The notes beneath the pieces were generated by a model that worked only from the letters and a program-made list of their open reading frames with translations, did not search any database and was not told the DNA's origin. From Halichondria panicea (lineage: Eukaryota; Porifera; Demospongiae; Suberitida; Halichondriidae): a DNA stretch of 64,000 bases. The position numbers and the translations under genes were made by a program. Positions 36,339-49,041 of this stretch are shown here, one piece after another (the stretch's first letter is position 1; each line of letters begins with the position of its first letter). Location of the stretch: assembly GCF_963675165.1 (NCBI RefSeq), contig NC_087391.1, forward strand, positions 3,770,646 to 3,834,645. The letters run 5' to 3'.

Positions 36339-36488
36339 TAACATTGCAGTGTACTCCATATTACTAGGCAAGCCTTCGTTCCGCATATTAATGCTTTTGG
36401 AGACCTCCGTCAGAGCTGCCTTGAGGTTTTCTAGGCTTGTTCTGGCTTTTTTCTCTGAGAACATCAGCTTAAAATCCCCAAGGAATTT
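36339..36488 (-). pseudogene. Inverted LOX exon 6 fragment
   Basis: On the minus strand, 150 of the 183 bases of the last LOX exon are present, beginning at the acceptor (36488) and breaking off before the codons for the C-terminal PNSITI. Adjoining intron 5 sequence continues to about 36,565. Without the terminal isoleucine and other exons it cannot be functional. It lies on the wrong side of the exon 2 fragment to be part of the same inverted gene, so it is a separate event. Confidence 0.85.
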
Positions 36489-36574
36489 CTGTGACAGAAT
36501 AAAGTACAGAGTGTACTGTTATGGCATGTATATACTCATAAATAATTATAATGAACGCAAGTTGATCAACGGTT

Positions 36575-39395
36575 AAAGTTCGTACAAACGAGAAGAAGAG
36601 TTAGTAGATCTAGGTATGCCCATCCGCATTGTAGCGTTACCTCGCCAAAGGGCTATACTGACTCTCCCAAAGAGGTGTTTAGTCGTAACTATGTCACGGT
36701 CGGTGCCTGAACGGAGACAAATCGATCGGCCGATATCCCTGATGGTTGAGACGAAGTCCTCAGCTAAGCCTCCAAGGGTTTCGGCCACTAGAGGGATGCA
36801 AGTCAAACCCACAGAGCGACAGCTGGGAAGCTAGCTTACGTTGGACACCCACTTGGAGAGCGTGGCCCTGGGTCCTTGCGGCTTCTGACAATGTAAGAGA
36901 CTGGAGGGAAGAAATAACATGAATGCCAAGAGCGGCCGGGCGGCCGTTGATCCAATTAGGAAGGAGTACGTCAGCAGGGCGAGAAACCGAGTTTGGAACC
37001 CAGAGGAGCAGACTGAGCAGCGTTGAAAACAACGTGAGCATTGTAACGGCCGCTGTTGCCCCCACATACCACCTGGTGATCACCAAGGGAGTCAGCAACA
37101 CCATGACACTCAGGGCAGGTGAACTGGTCATTGTGCAGCAGGACCCCTAGCCAGTAGCACAGGCATGAGCGAAAGTCACGATCTTGGAGGTGAAGTGCAA
37201 GTGAGGGAGAGGGGATTACGTTTAGCCAGTCATGAGCATGAGGGAGTCCAGTGGAGAGGGCCAGTGCTCGTGACCTAGTGGTGGGGGCTGATGCTAACAG
37301 GCTCTTCAGCACGGATTCATCTTATGGCAGCTCCCTGTCTGAGGGGAATATCGATATTGTTCAGAGTCTGCCAGTCAGGACGAGCAGAGGAGGAGGCAAT
37401 GGCTGACACTTTCATCTAAGAAGATCGAAGGGGGAGGAGAGCGGCCTAGAAGTCCTTCAACCAAGGGAGCTGAGCAAAGAGATGAGTCCAAGTATGCAGT
37501 GAGGCGCTACGCAGCCCAAGCCCTCCTTTACTACAAGGGAGGGATGCCTTCTGCCACGACCAATCCGATAAAGGTTCACCCAGAATACTCTCAAGAGCCC
37601 TCCGAATGGAACAGTCAAAATCATGAGCAGTAGTGCAGTGACCCGGGGGGCAGGCCAGGAGGACTGAGACAACTTTGGGAAATGCAAGACATGAGCGGAG
37701 CAGAGTGGTTTGTGCTTAGGAGTCTTCAAGGGTGTGGAGGAACGAGTTTGATCTTGTCTATAAACGAGTTTGAAATGAAGCCTCGCAGAAATCAGGGGGT
37801 CCGACTGGGCAACCAAGCAGTGAGAAGCCTTCACGGACTATGGGGATAGCCGAAGGAAGGGGGTTGACAGATTCATCAGCGTCAGCAGGGATATAGAGGA
37901 GGGACTTGGCTTTATTCAAGTGAAGGCCAATTCTCGGACATTCTCTTTCAATGATCGCGAGAGCAGATAGGAGGTCGTTGGGTGATCCGATTAGGGTACC
38001 ATCGTCCAAATACCACGCGTTAAGGGCCAGGCCTGGGACTTCAGATTGAATGCAATCAATGATAGGTTAGAGTGTGAGGGCAAAACCAAGGGGATCCCCT
38101 TGTTGAACTCCGCTGCAGCTGAGTAGGGAGTGGCTTCCCAACAAAAGGTTGGGCTGGCTGGAGTAGCAGGCTTCTATCTAGGGGGAGAGAGAGGGAATGT
38201 GCTTTCGGAACTCGTGAAACATCTTCCCCGATCGATGCTATAGAAAAATCGACAAGGAGAGTCCAGCACCTGTCGCTGGGGCTTGAGGAGAAGTGGCTGG
38301 ATACTGCATTGATGATTGCTTCGCAGCCCCCTTTTACGCCAACGCCCAGCTGGTTTGGGAGAAAGTGGGGAAGAGGAAAGTGGGGAAGAGCAGTGGGTCG
38401 GGTCGAAAATGCGAGGCATTTCGAAGTGAGCCTACAAAGACACTCACCATGGCAATCGCCTCCACACTTCTTCCTAATAGCGATCAGAGTTGCCCCACAG
38501 AGATGAGGTATGATGGTGGGTGGAGCACGGCCAGAAGCTAGCAGGTTTACCATGCTAGTTAGAGAGAATAGCAGCCTATTCGCATGATCGGGTGACGGGC
38601 AAAGGACAGCCTCACGGAGGTGGCTAGGGCGGAGACCGGAGGGACCCGGGGCTGAGCCAGGGGGGAATGACTTAGCTCCTTTCGAGACAGTTGACTCGGT
38701 CAATTTGATTGGTGATGGGGGTAGGGCCAGGGGGAATCCCAGGAGAAGGAACCTGGGGGTGCTTGCTTAGCATGTCCGTTTCGTCAGCTGGGCTGCTCCA
38801 AGAGCCTTCATGGCTTTTCTGTATTGGCCGTTCTGAGTGGCATGTAAGGCATTTTGTTTACGGAGGTTCGTCGGATGTTTGCGACGAGAGGCTTGAGCTT
38901 GACTGCTCTCCACTGCTTCAGTCCAGAGTCCTAGGCAGTCGCCATCCTCCCAACGTTGAGGCGAGACTTTACTAGCTTAGGATTTCTCTCCAGCGGAGGT
39001 GATAGCCAGAAGCAGGGCTTGCTAGGACACACTTTGCTAGCATAAGAAGTTTCAGCCAGAGAGTAGAGTCAGTTGGGTTGGCGACAGTGGATGAGAGAGA
39101 GGTACTCAGAGAAGCAGCCCAGGAGTCTCGGGCGCCTTTGGGGACATGATGGAGAGTGGGAATGTGGGTACTGAGGACCAGATCTAGAGTTGGGAGGTTG
39201 GGCGGGGGCTGGCGTGATTGAGAATCAGGAAAAGAGCCCAGTGTGTGAGATCTGATGGGATCAGGGATTGAGTTTCCAGAGGAAGACGAGGATGTGCCTT
39301 GAGGTAGAGCATCTCCCAGCCTTCCTAGGGAGACAATGAGAGCATGGGGAGCCAGCTGACACAGGCACATCTCAGACACTTAGCAGAACCATTGC
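36575..39395 (-). mobile_element. Longer copy of the broken reverse transcriptase element (unit B)
   Basis: Minus-strand protein traces in order from high to low coordinates are: LAKCVLASPASGYHLRWRE, GPSGLRPSHLREAVLCPS, PHLCGATLIAIRKKCGG, YLDDGTLIGSPNDLLSAL, a region readable as PLSDWSWQKASLP in one frame, then LPHAHDWLNVIPSPSLAL, the zinc-finger-like FTCPECHGVADSLGDHQVVC, LPNWINGRPAALGIHVIS, and ETLGGLAEDF...KHLFGR. The last parts form the C-terminal region downstream of the polymerase. Many frameshifts and stops occur. This copy shows the layout of the complete element, which the unit A copy lacks at its 3' side. Confidence 0.9.
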
Positions 39396-42300
39396 ACCGG
39401 CAACAACGACGTAATGTACTATGGCATGCGCTAAAACACCACTGGCTTACGTCTGTCAGCATGTCCAGTCCAGTTGCCACATTTAGTGCATCTTATCTGA
39501 TAAGTCAATTGTAATAGTTTCACAATTACAGTGTGTGCCGGGTATTAATTATTTTCATGCCATTTAATTAGCTAACAAACACATGTACCCGTATATATAC
39601 ATGCACACATATAATTATTATATTACAATCCCAACACCGGACATGCATTGTCAGTTATTGTGGCCATAGGAACTATAATTATGTATACCGGTACACCCTT
39701 TTTTCAGACTGATTCTTTTTACTTGTTGCATGTCGAGGCATTTATATATACACAAATTTGAGTACGTGTAGCATATTTTTGGTCACACATTTTGTGAGTT
39801 ATTATTGGTAGTCCTAATTTGTAGGCTATAATTATTTTACCACATTTTTTGCCACAACGCATACACACATTGGATTTGTATGGCTACATGTAGGCGCTCC
39901 ACCAACTGCTCAAACTTCTGTTTTTTTGCTGGCGGATTCATTATAATGGTCGTTGACTTGTTAAGGCATTTACACAAATTTGAGTACTAATTATTGTAGC
40001 ATATTAATTTTTTGGTCACAAATTTATATTCTGCACGTAGGCCATCCTATAACCACCCTCCAAGTGAACTGTCTCATTCTTTATATACCGGATCCTGTCA
40101 TAGTATACCAATGTGTGTACTTGGGTATGTTTCCTATCAATTTAATTTGTAGCTATACATAATCATTTTACCACATTTTTGGCCATAACACATACACACA
40201 TTGGATTTGTATGCCTACATGTAGGCATACAAATATAGTTGTTCGCCTAACCGTTATAAAAGCGAAAACTCAGCCTGGTATCGAGGCTATAACTACCCCA
40301 GCCGTGCTCTAACTACCAAACTGTTCCAAGAATGCCAACCACAGAAAAATAGAGCGCGGTCTGTGGTTACTACAGTTGTAGATCCTAGTCTATGGCATTT
40401 GTTAGCATAGTTTTTCCTTTGATCTTTGCAAAAAAACTACAAAATTACACACAACACAACTATTGTTGCATCATTATTCAGTATTATTTTACTTATTGCT
40501 TGTTTTGTGTAGCCCTATATGTACCGATTTTTATATTACTTGCCTATAATAAAAAATGTTAACAATACTTGAAAAGTGGAAGTTATTGCTCTGTTCCCCG
40601 ACATACATCATGTCATGATAGTCCGTCCACCTGCAAGGGAATAAGATTATAGCAACAGTCCCATGCATAATTGTATTCCATAATTGCTTCCCTGCATGGT
40701 GGGGGTGTAACTGAAAAAAGGTGCATGTGACTATTATGACCAATAATTATGGCTATACATGTGGGGGTGTAACCCCGTGACGTCACTGATTATTTGGTAC
40801 TGAAAACAGCACACTTGTACTGAATAAAAGCACACTGCCGTGCTGAATTAGTACCTTAGGTGTTTCAGCACACTCGATTTAGCACTTGTAATCTAACATC
40901 AAAATTACAACCCATGAAATTGCACACCATGCAATACAACACACTGGCTTGTGCTATAATTATGCCTACAAAACCGTCAGCGCATCTACTGTGCTGTCAC
41001 TGTTTAGCACACCTTCAGGGTCTAAAATAGCACACCTCTTTTCTCTGTGTAAACATTGCGTACAACGAAATGCTTTTAGAGGTCATTCAATGAAATATTA
41101 AGTGCCTCGAAAATTTCGCGCTATACAGTATATCTCACCATCTTCCCAACATGCATGTGTATATACACATGCACCACAGCTTCTATATACAAGCAGGAAG
41201 GTTATTCCAACAGACAGTCTATATCTCACCACCTTCCCAACATGTGTAACACATGCACTACGCTTCTACAAGCAGGAAGGTTATTCCAGCAGCCGTCTAT
41301 ATATCTCACCATCTTCCCAACATGTGTATACACATGCACCACAGCTTCCACAAACATGCAGGAAGGTTATGATAAGGTCTGCATGCATTCCTGCATGATG
41401 ATGTTATTGTGTTAATGTTCACACATTTGCAAGTATGCATGTTATTGTGTTTCGTGGTTTAAAATTAATGTTCACAGGGACCCACCTGTGCACACTATCA
41501 AATCCATACAGGTATATAATTATACAGTACCATATAGAGGGTAAGTTTCGTGGGGTAAAAAATTCGTTCAACTCGAGAAAAGGTGATTTTCGTGAGTAAA
41601 AATTTCGTTTAGTCTCGTGGCTGCACGGCATTCCTACGTTCCGATAAGCCACGCCTACGTTAAAATTTCGTGGAGGTCAGCCTACCCACAAAAATAACGA
41701 ATATTTTACCCCACGAAAATTACCCACTATACGGTATACATAACATAACGAAGTAAATTATATACCCCATTATTGTTTGTATAAGCATTCCTTATATAGA
41801 TTTCCCAGAAGTGCTATGGTATAATTATGATGTTAAAAGAGGAGCTATACTGTGTACACATGCACAATCTTTCCGTTAACTGTGCATGTTTACATGTATA
41901 CTTGTTTGTAAGCTAATCGGGTATCGTAGACCGAAGTAACATATTCTACCGATGTACCGATATAATTATATTAAACCGATAATTATATATATATATAACA
42001 GATTTTACTGTGAGGCTCCACCACCTTTTGTAGATTATATGCTAGCATAATTTTGATTATGCTAAATATAGGCACCTTTATAAGGCTGCCGCAGAGGTTT
42101 TACGGAAATACAGGTCAGTATTAGTCATGTTGCAAGTTTGATGTTACTTAATTGTGCGACAACATGGGGTATATGTTATGCTTTGGAAGAATAATGTGGG
42201 AATAATATTTGAAAAGATAATTTGAGCATAAAGAATAGGTAAATCTACCAACTCCTAACCACTATCCAGTGTACATGTGCACGAGTTTAAGATATTAGTA

Positions 42301-43028
42301 TAGTGCATGTTGGCAGAAGTGAGTGCTATAGAACTAGCCCCAGAGTCAGCTCCAAGAGACATGCAAGGATTAATGCATGATTAACTATTTAAAGAAAAAC
42401 CACAGAATTCAATTATAGCTACATATTATTATATGTAGCTATAGATCTCTATAATTATATCCAAAATCCAAACACCACATAATAGTGATAAAACATGCAC
42501 CAACAACAAACAACAAGAGAGACGTGCAGGGCCGGCCTCTTTACATAAAAACTATATAGATCTAGTACAAAATTAATTTACTAAGTCAACAATGCACACA
42601 TTATATGCACACACACAGAGAATAATTATTGGCAAGAGATATGATGCACGCACATGCAGCAATAGCTAGCGAGTTGAGTTTCAGGTAACAATAGAGATCA
42701 CAGAAAGACACACTGACAAAACAGAACATGCATGCATGCAGGGTAGTGCACAAAGACACACAGGGCCTCTTTACAACAAAGAACTATTGCATGCATGCAT
42801 GGGTCAGATTGCTAATTAAATTAAAGTGGTATTTGTATTTCCAAATTCCAAGAACTTTGTATTTGTATTTCCAAATTCCAAGAACTTTGTATTTGAAATT
42901 CCAAGAACAATGCATGCAATTGTCTGGCTACACATGCATAAAACACACCGGATTTTTCTTGTATTCACATATGTACATGCAGGCAGCAGCTGATTCTATA
43001 GTGAGCAAGAAACTTTCCATGCAGAGAA
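39396..43028. other. Repeat-rich spacer before LOX3
   Basis: No gene is recognised. Contents are: flank shared with unit A up to about 39,650; two direct repeats ('cacacattggatttgtatg' near 39,866 and 40,196, 'acacaaatttgagtac' near 39,748 and 39,972); a perfect TGACGTCA near 40,778; the block 40,840-42,390 parallel to 28,160-29,770, including a three-unit minisatellite (41,130-41,370) and a MITE (41,525-41,738); and a 30-bp tandem repeat at about 42,832-42,908 built on 'ttccaaattccaagaac'. Confidence 0.65.
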
Positions 43029-46000
43029 ATGGCCGATGTCTATGAAGTTCAAAAGGTGTCATCCACTATCCAGAAGCGAGAGAGTGAAGGCTATGGTGAA
43101 TCTGTTGATGGAGAAGAAGTAGTCACTGTCGCTTATTTTGAGCATTTATTATCGAAGCAAGGTCAGTCTGCAGAATTCACGTTAGATTTTAACATTGTAT
43201 ACATCTATATACTAGACATGCATGGCTGTACATGCAGTCCTTTACACAGTAAATATTCAGCTATTACTATGTACTATAGGTAAACTATAGATCTATATAC
43301 AAACAGACAACTTGGATGATTTTTCCTTTTCTTCCATTCCAGATGGAAAGTACTACTATGGTGTACAAATTGTTACTGGCAAGCAAATGGATGCTGGAAC
43401 TACTGGTGATTCCTATGTGATGCTGGTGGGAGACAAAGGGAAGACTGAAAAACTATCATTGCGAGGCTGGTTTGATTTTCGAGTTGGGAAAAATTCATTG
43501 AACAACTTGACAATTGTGACTGATGATGACTTGGGCAAGGTGTTGGTTGTGGTAGTCGGTTGTGACTCCGGTTGGTTTGAAGATCACTGGTATGTGAGCT
43601 TTGTCACTGTAGTCAACTTACAGCTGCAAGAAGTCGACCAATTTCCCTGCAACCATTGGATTGATGGAGACAGCCACGTCACTATTACTGCGACTACCAG
43701 TGAGTTGCTTGTTGTGCCTCAAGGCGTATATATATAGCCGTACGAGGATACGGTAAGCTAACTGCATGTATGCATGTAAATCAATATATGATGTATGAAC
43801 CGACCGCTGCATGGAAGGAGGATGTGAATCAAGCCTATATCTACAGTTTTGTTCTGGCCTGTTACGCGTTATCAGTTTTTAATATAATGTGGGTTGGTCA
43901 TGCCTCTCAGTTAATCTCTTAATTCACACGTGCAATCTGATTGGAATTCCATCAGCAGAACAAAATTGTATAGATGGCCTGCATGAGTCCCGTGCCCTCC
44001 TTCTGTGCAACGGTAGAGGGCGGCGACGCCTGTATATATATTATATAACTGCTCAACAGTTGAAAACAAACAGTTGCTACAAGCTCTTTCTAGCCATGCA
44101 TGCATGTTCTCTTATTTGCATGGATTCTTGGATTAAAGCTTTCTCTGGTTGCAGTCTAGCAACACTTGGTGAACAAGTTTTGCTACAGACTCTTCTGAAA
44201 AGGCTGCAATGGCATTCCAAGTAAGCAAAACTAGGCATAACTTGAGAACGAAGCTTTATTTTGCAAATCCACAAATACGAATACAAGAAAACATGACTAG
44301 AAGCCACACACAAACACACTACCGTATACCTCGCTTGCGCATGCGCACCGAGGCATAATGTTTTGCGAGCGCCATGATCAAACATATGCAGTGTTGATTA
44401 ATAAAATCGCCAAACCTAAATTAGCTGGTAAATACACACGATCCTTGCCAGAATGAGATCGCAAAGGGTCAATTTTTCTGCTGATTTGGCTCATTCACAA
44501 AAGTTTTCAATATAATTATAGTATGTGGTCAATTATGGTTTCATTAATTAATGCTTTATGTACTTGTTAATACACCGTTGCAAGTGCTCATGGATGGATA
44601 TTATTGGCCTCGCCTCATGTAGCTAATAGCTCGAGGCAAAGCCGAGTGCTTACATAATGCTTCAAGAACTTCAGCGAGGCCATAGAGCACGAGTGTGAAA
44701 CGGTGCATTAACTGCATGGTTTGTATACGTAGTTTGCAGCTTCTTATAGCTACCAAATTAGCATCGCTCTAATATGTAGAGCTAACTTCTAAGTAGAATT
44801 CTATAAACAGATCAGTTTTGATTCTGGAGAGACTACAATGGCCTTCAATGTACTGATAGGAAAAACTATTAGCCTCGGTGAGGCTCGATCCCAGGCTCTT
44901 CTTTTTCTGTTCTTTGTCCCAGGCTTTACTTTTTCTTTCACGTCCATCATTTCCTTCTTTACTGCCTCCCATCACTAACTCATTTTATATTGAGAACTAT
45001 AGACAAGAGCAAAAAAAGTAAAGCCTGGGGATGAGGCTACAAAACTATAGCCTTTACTCGAGAACAAAGAGTTCGTTTGCAAGATGTAGCATTGCTAGAC
45101 TTCATGCAATGACTGTTAAGCAACTATAGCTTATTCGAAAACAAATCTTTTGTTGGCAAGATAATTGTAGCATAGATCACTTATAAATGTAGCTGTGTAA
45201 TGCATTTCAACCATGGAGCAGTTGTAGCTTCGATGCTTCGAGAACTGGGTGCTTTTTATTCCAACCACAGAATCGGTCTGTGTGGTTACTACAGTTGTAG
45301 ATCCTAGTCTATGACATTTAGCGTATTTTTCCCTTGATCTCCATGGCTACAGGTGTAGTTGGTATTCCATAGTTATAGACTTCTGCACATGGACTCTTTC
45401 AGCTTATCATCACTAAATAGAAGCGCTTGTAACAAAGAAAACGAACATTTTGAAATGGAGTAAATAAACTATGACAAAGCATTAAGAGGGCATGACGGAA
45501 ATGGCACAAGTACTATCTGATGCTTCATTTTTTAAGGCCGCCTCGTCATAACATTTAGCATCGCAGTGCTTGACACTCGTATTTTTGTATAGCGTAATCT
45601 AATAGAAAATCCTTAACCACTTTCTTATACATTAATTGTAGCTACAGAAAAGGATGTGGCTGGGAACAAAATTTTGCTTCAACAGAGAGTTCACCAGCTG
45701 TTACACCGCCGAGAGGTTTATAGGTGGAGTAAAGATGAGGCTAGTGGCATTCCATCTGGAATTGATGACACCGTTGCGAAGCTACCTGCTGATGAGCAAT
45801 TTCGAGCAGTCAAAAGTATCAATTTTAAGACTGATGGTATGAAAATTGTTGGCACCCTAAAGATCGCAAGCTTCTTTGTCGATTGTGATGATCTCCATGG
45901 CTATGAGGTACTTGCAAGAAAGTTGGGGGGCGAGAGGCAGCTCTATGAGGCTGGGCGTTGGACATCAGATGTGGAATTTGGACGACAAATGATGAATGGA

Positions 46001-48736
46001 GTCAATCCAATTTTCATCGAGAGGTGCAGGGCTGTACCACCCAATTTCCCTGTGACCAACGAAATGGTTCAGCCATTTATGAGCCTATCTCTTGAAGAAG
46101 AAATGAAGGTGTGTGATTTCACCTATATTTATAACTCCATAGTTATAAGACGGTATAAATATCTCTGATGGATGCAGACAAAAAGTCTTGCATTAGGTCT
46201 ATCTAGTGTAGCTTCCGCCAAGACATCAGCATGTGTGGTGCTTCAGTTTGAATTCCTATAATAGGTGCAGGTCTCTTTGTCTCAAGGGTAAAGAGGCAGT
46301 ATAATTACACTCGTTTGTTATATCTTACTCACATGCAGGCTGGACACATTTACATATGTGACATGAAAGTCATGGACGGGCTCAAAGCGAGAGTGGGATA
46401 TTTCAACGTTGCCCCCATCTGCCTACTCTATGTGAATAAGGCCAAGAAACTGGTTCCCATTGCTATCCAGTTGAATCAAGGTGTAAGGGAGGAAGAAAAG
46501 ACAAATAATCCAATCTTTTTGCCCAATGACAGCTGGATTGATTGGCTGCTGGCTAAAATCTACTATCAGAGTGCACACAGCCAGGTAAGATTTTACGTTA
46601 ACATGCATTTTCTATTTATTACTGCGTATATACATGTGTAGATTCATCAAGCCTTCACACACTACACTTCTTGCCATGCTACCATGGAAGCATATTCTAT
46701 GGGCACTCAACGTAACCTCCCAGATCCACATCCTATTTTCAAGCTGCTCGTACCATACCTTCGCTACACAATAGCAATCAATTCTCGTGCTCGAAAAACT
46801 CTTATCAACCCCGGAGGTGCCATTGACTCGTTTTTTGGCATTGGCGGTGAGGGATTAATTGAGTCATGGAAGAGATGTGGAGCAACCTACAACGTTCATA
46901 CTGCCAACATCAAGCGCTCGGCCAAGGAGCGAGGAGTGGACAATGCTGAGCAGCTGCCTGGCTACTACTATCGAGACGATGGGATCAAAGTGTGGGATGC
47001 TTTGGAGGGCTATGTCGACGATATCATCAACGAGTTTTACCTGACAGACGATGATGTTATAAAAGACAAGGAGCTGCAAGCATGGGCAGAAGATATTCAC
47101 ACCCATGGCTTCCCAGCATACCGTGATGCTCCTGTCGGACATGGCTTCCCCAATAAAATGAGTTCCAAGGAAGAGCTGAGGCTCTACTGCACTCTGATCA
47201 TGTTCACTGGATCAGCCCAGCATGCTTCTGTTAACTTCATGCAGTATTACTACTATCGATTCGTGCCAAATGCTCCATTTGGTGTTCGCCGACCACCACT
47301 CACCAAGAAAGGCATTGCAGATTATCAGTCCCTCCTCAACACGCTACCAGAGGAAGAAACAGCCATGAAATGCGTTGGCACCACTCACCTCCTTTCTCAG
47401 TACAGTCAAAATGAGGTATGTAATATGAACTGGCTTGGAGATGTAGACGAAAGGAATGGAATGCCATGCCCTATTCATAATTAAGTCCGGTATAATTAAC
47501 CCTATAGGCGCGCCTTAAAAGTTCTACATTGTATCTAGATAAATATGCTTCTATATCCTTGAAGATCATTCATCAAGCCATCAGATAGACTTTTGTTTCC
47601 ATTAAGCTCCTCTTTTATTGCAAATAACAATAATTAATACTATAATGCATAGGGGTAGGAAGATGTTTTACCTAAGGGGGGCAAACAATATGTTATACCA
47701 ATATCACTGAGACACAATTTAAAATTCTCAATTTTTCAATTAGAGAGCAGTGCTGGCTAAGGGGGGCGAAAAAGCAAAATATTTGGCTGAGGGGGGCAAC
47801 TGCCCCCCTTGCCCCCCTGGTTCCTACGCCTATGTAATGAAAGCACCGCGGTTGCTGATGCCTCGGTGGATGTGCCAAAACTACATAACATCAAGGGCAC
47901 ATGAGAGAAGAGGGCATGCAACAGCTTGCGAGCAAAAACTGTCAGTGGGCGGTGGAATTTACTGGAAAGTAATTATAAAAATAGATTGTAGGCTGTCTGA
48001 TTTTAAAGTACATGTAGCAGATAGAGATCAAATAAAGTTTTTGCTCGCACGTTGGACTAATAGTGAGTTGCATGCGCTCTTTTCTCATACGCCCTTGATA
48101 ACATAAAGCTACTAATAGCTTTTTTATACACAATGATGAGCATTGCAAACTCAAAGAGTGGGTAATGATCGGCCATGATTGTTGTTAAAAACGATCAATG
48201 CCAAAAGCTCGAGTCTAAAATTCATGAACTGCAATCATGACTAGAAGCTCTTACTTGCACTTCTTTGATCCTGGCCTTGAGCAGCTGTAGCAGTCTACAC
48301 ACAGACACAAACACACTATACCACTCTAATACCTGATACTTTTGGAGCAAAGTAAAACACATAGCGAGAGACATTTGATTATCACAGCGCAGCTTGCATC
48401 ACTCATTGCATAAGTAGGTATATCATTCGGTTGTTATGCAGTAATAGTACATCCTAATAATAATCATATAGAGTCTACTTTACTAATTGAATGTGTGGGA
48501 TTATATATGCCATGCAATAACAAACAATTCACTCTGTTCTTTATCTGGCACAGAGGTTCCTTGGAGATACTATGCAGATGTTTTCAGAGAAAAAAGCCAG
48601 AACAAGCCTAGAAAACCTCAAGACAGCCCTGACGGAGGTCTCCGAAAGTATTAAAGCCCGAAACAAAGGCTTGCCTATTGATATGCAGTACACTGCAATG
48701 TTGCCTGAAAATATCCCAAACAGTATTACTATTTGA
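43029..48736 (+). CDS. LOX3: PLAT-domain lipoxygenase, intact, more diverged
   Basis: Six exons, 43029-43161, 43343-43699, 45642-46108, 46339-46584, 46642-47415 and 48554-48736, have exactly the same lengths and phases as LOX2 and also give 719 residues. Iron ligands His408, His413, His595, Asn599 and Ile719 are present, as are Ala451 (SRARK) and Phe465-Phe466. It differs from LOX2 at many scattered residues (for example MADV for MAEV at the start, and GVRRPPLTKKG for GVRRPPPSKKG). Intron 2 is 1,942 bp here against 69 bp in LOX1 and LOX2, and contains an inverted dispersed repeat at 44,130-44,365. Its promoter lacks the CATTCCA repeat. It is probably the older paralogue and closest to the ancestral position beside GALNT. 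Exact substrate and product are unknown. Confidence 0.95.
44130..44365. repeat. Inverse copy of the TIMM9-intron repeat family
   Basis: Within LOX3 intron 2, 'cttctgaaaaggctgcaatg' through 'accgtatacctcgcttgcgc' is the reverse of the units at 4,850 and 5,548. No coding function. Confidence 0.75.
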
Positions 48737-49041
48737 GACTTGGATTTGATTGCTATAATTATGGTTAATACTACAATAAGATCTATATAGTTATAGAAGT
48801 TATAATTAATACTTGTATGAGTTTATTAGCTATTTTGACTGTTAGAATTAGAATTATTTTGTTTGACTTGTGCATATAATTATCGTATAACTTGTTTCTT
48901 TCATATAATTATACCATGGTATAACAGCAAGACTGCATGAAGACAGTAATCACTTGTCAATGATCAATCATCAAGAAATATATATGAATGATGGTGAATT
49001 TTCTACAAAAAATGATTCGTGCGAATTGCTATTGCTATAAA

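Larger units (their letters stand above)
29931..42390. repeat. Tandem segmental duplication, unit B
   Basis: This block repeats unit A in the same order: LOX2, inverted LOX exon fragment, reverse transcriptase remnant, minisatellite and MITE block. It differs by extra material at 35,400-37,707 (exon 6 fragment, MITE, 3' half of the retroelement) and by a different spacer at 39,650-40,830. The spacing of the three LOX start codons is 13,238 and 12,791 bp. Confidence 0.85.

Noticed and set aside
41130-41415. CRISPR-like alternation of repeats
   Set aside because: Units are contiguous and diverge gradually with no unique spacers, and the DNA is from an animal genome.
43029-48736. Allene oxide synthase-lipoxygenase fusion as in corals
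   Set aside because: Only a 44-residue leader precedes the PLAT domain; no catalase-like haem domain is found upstream.
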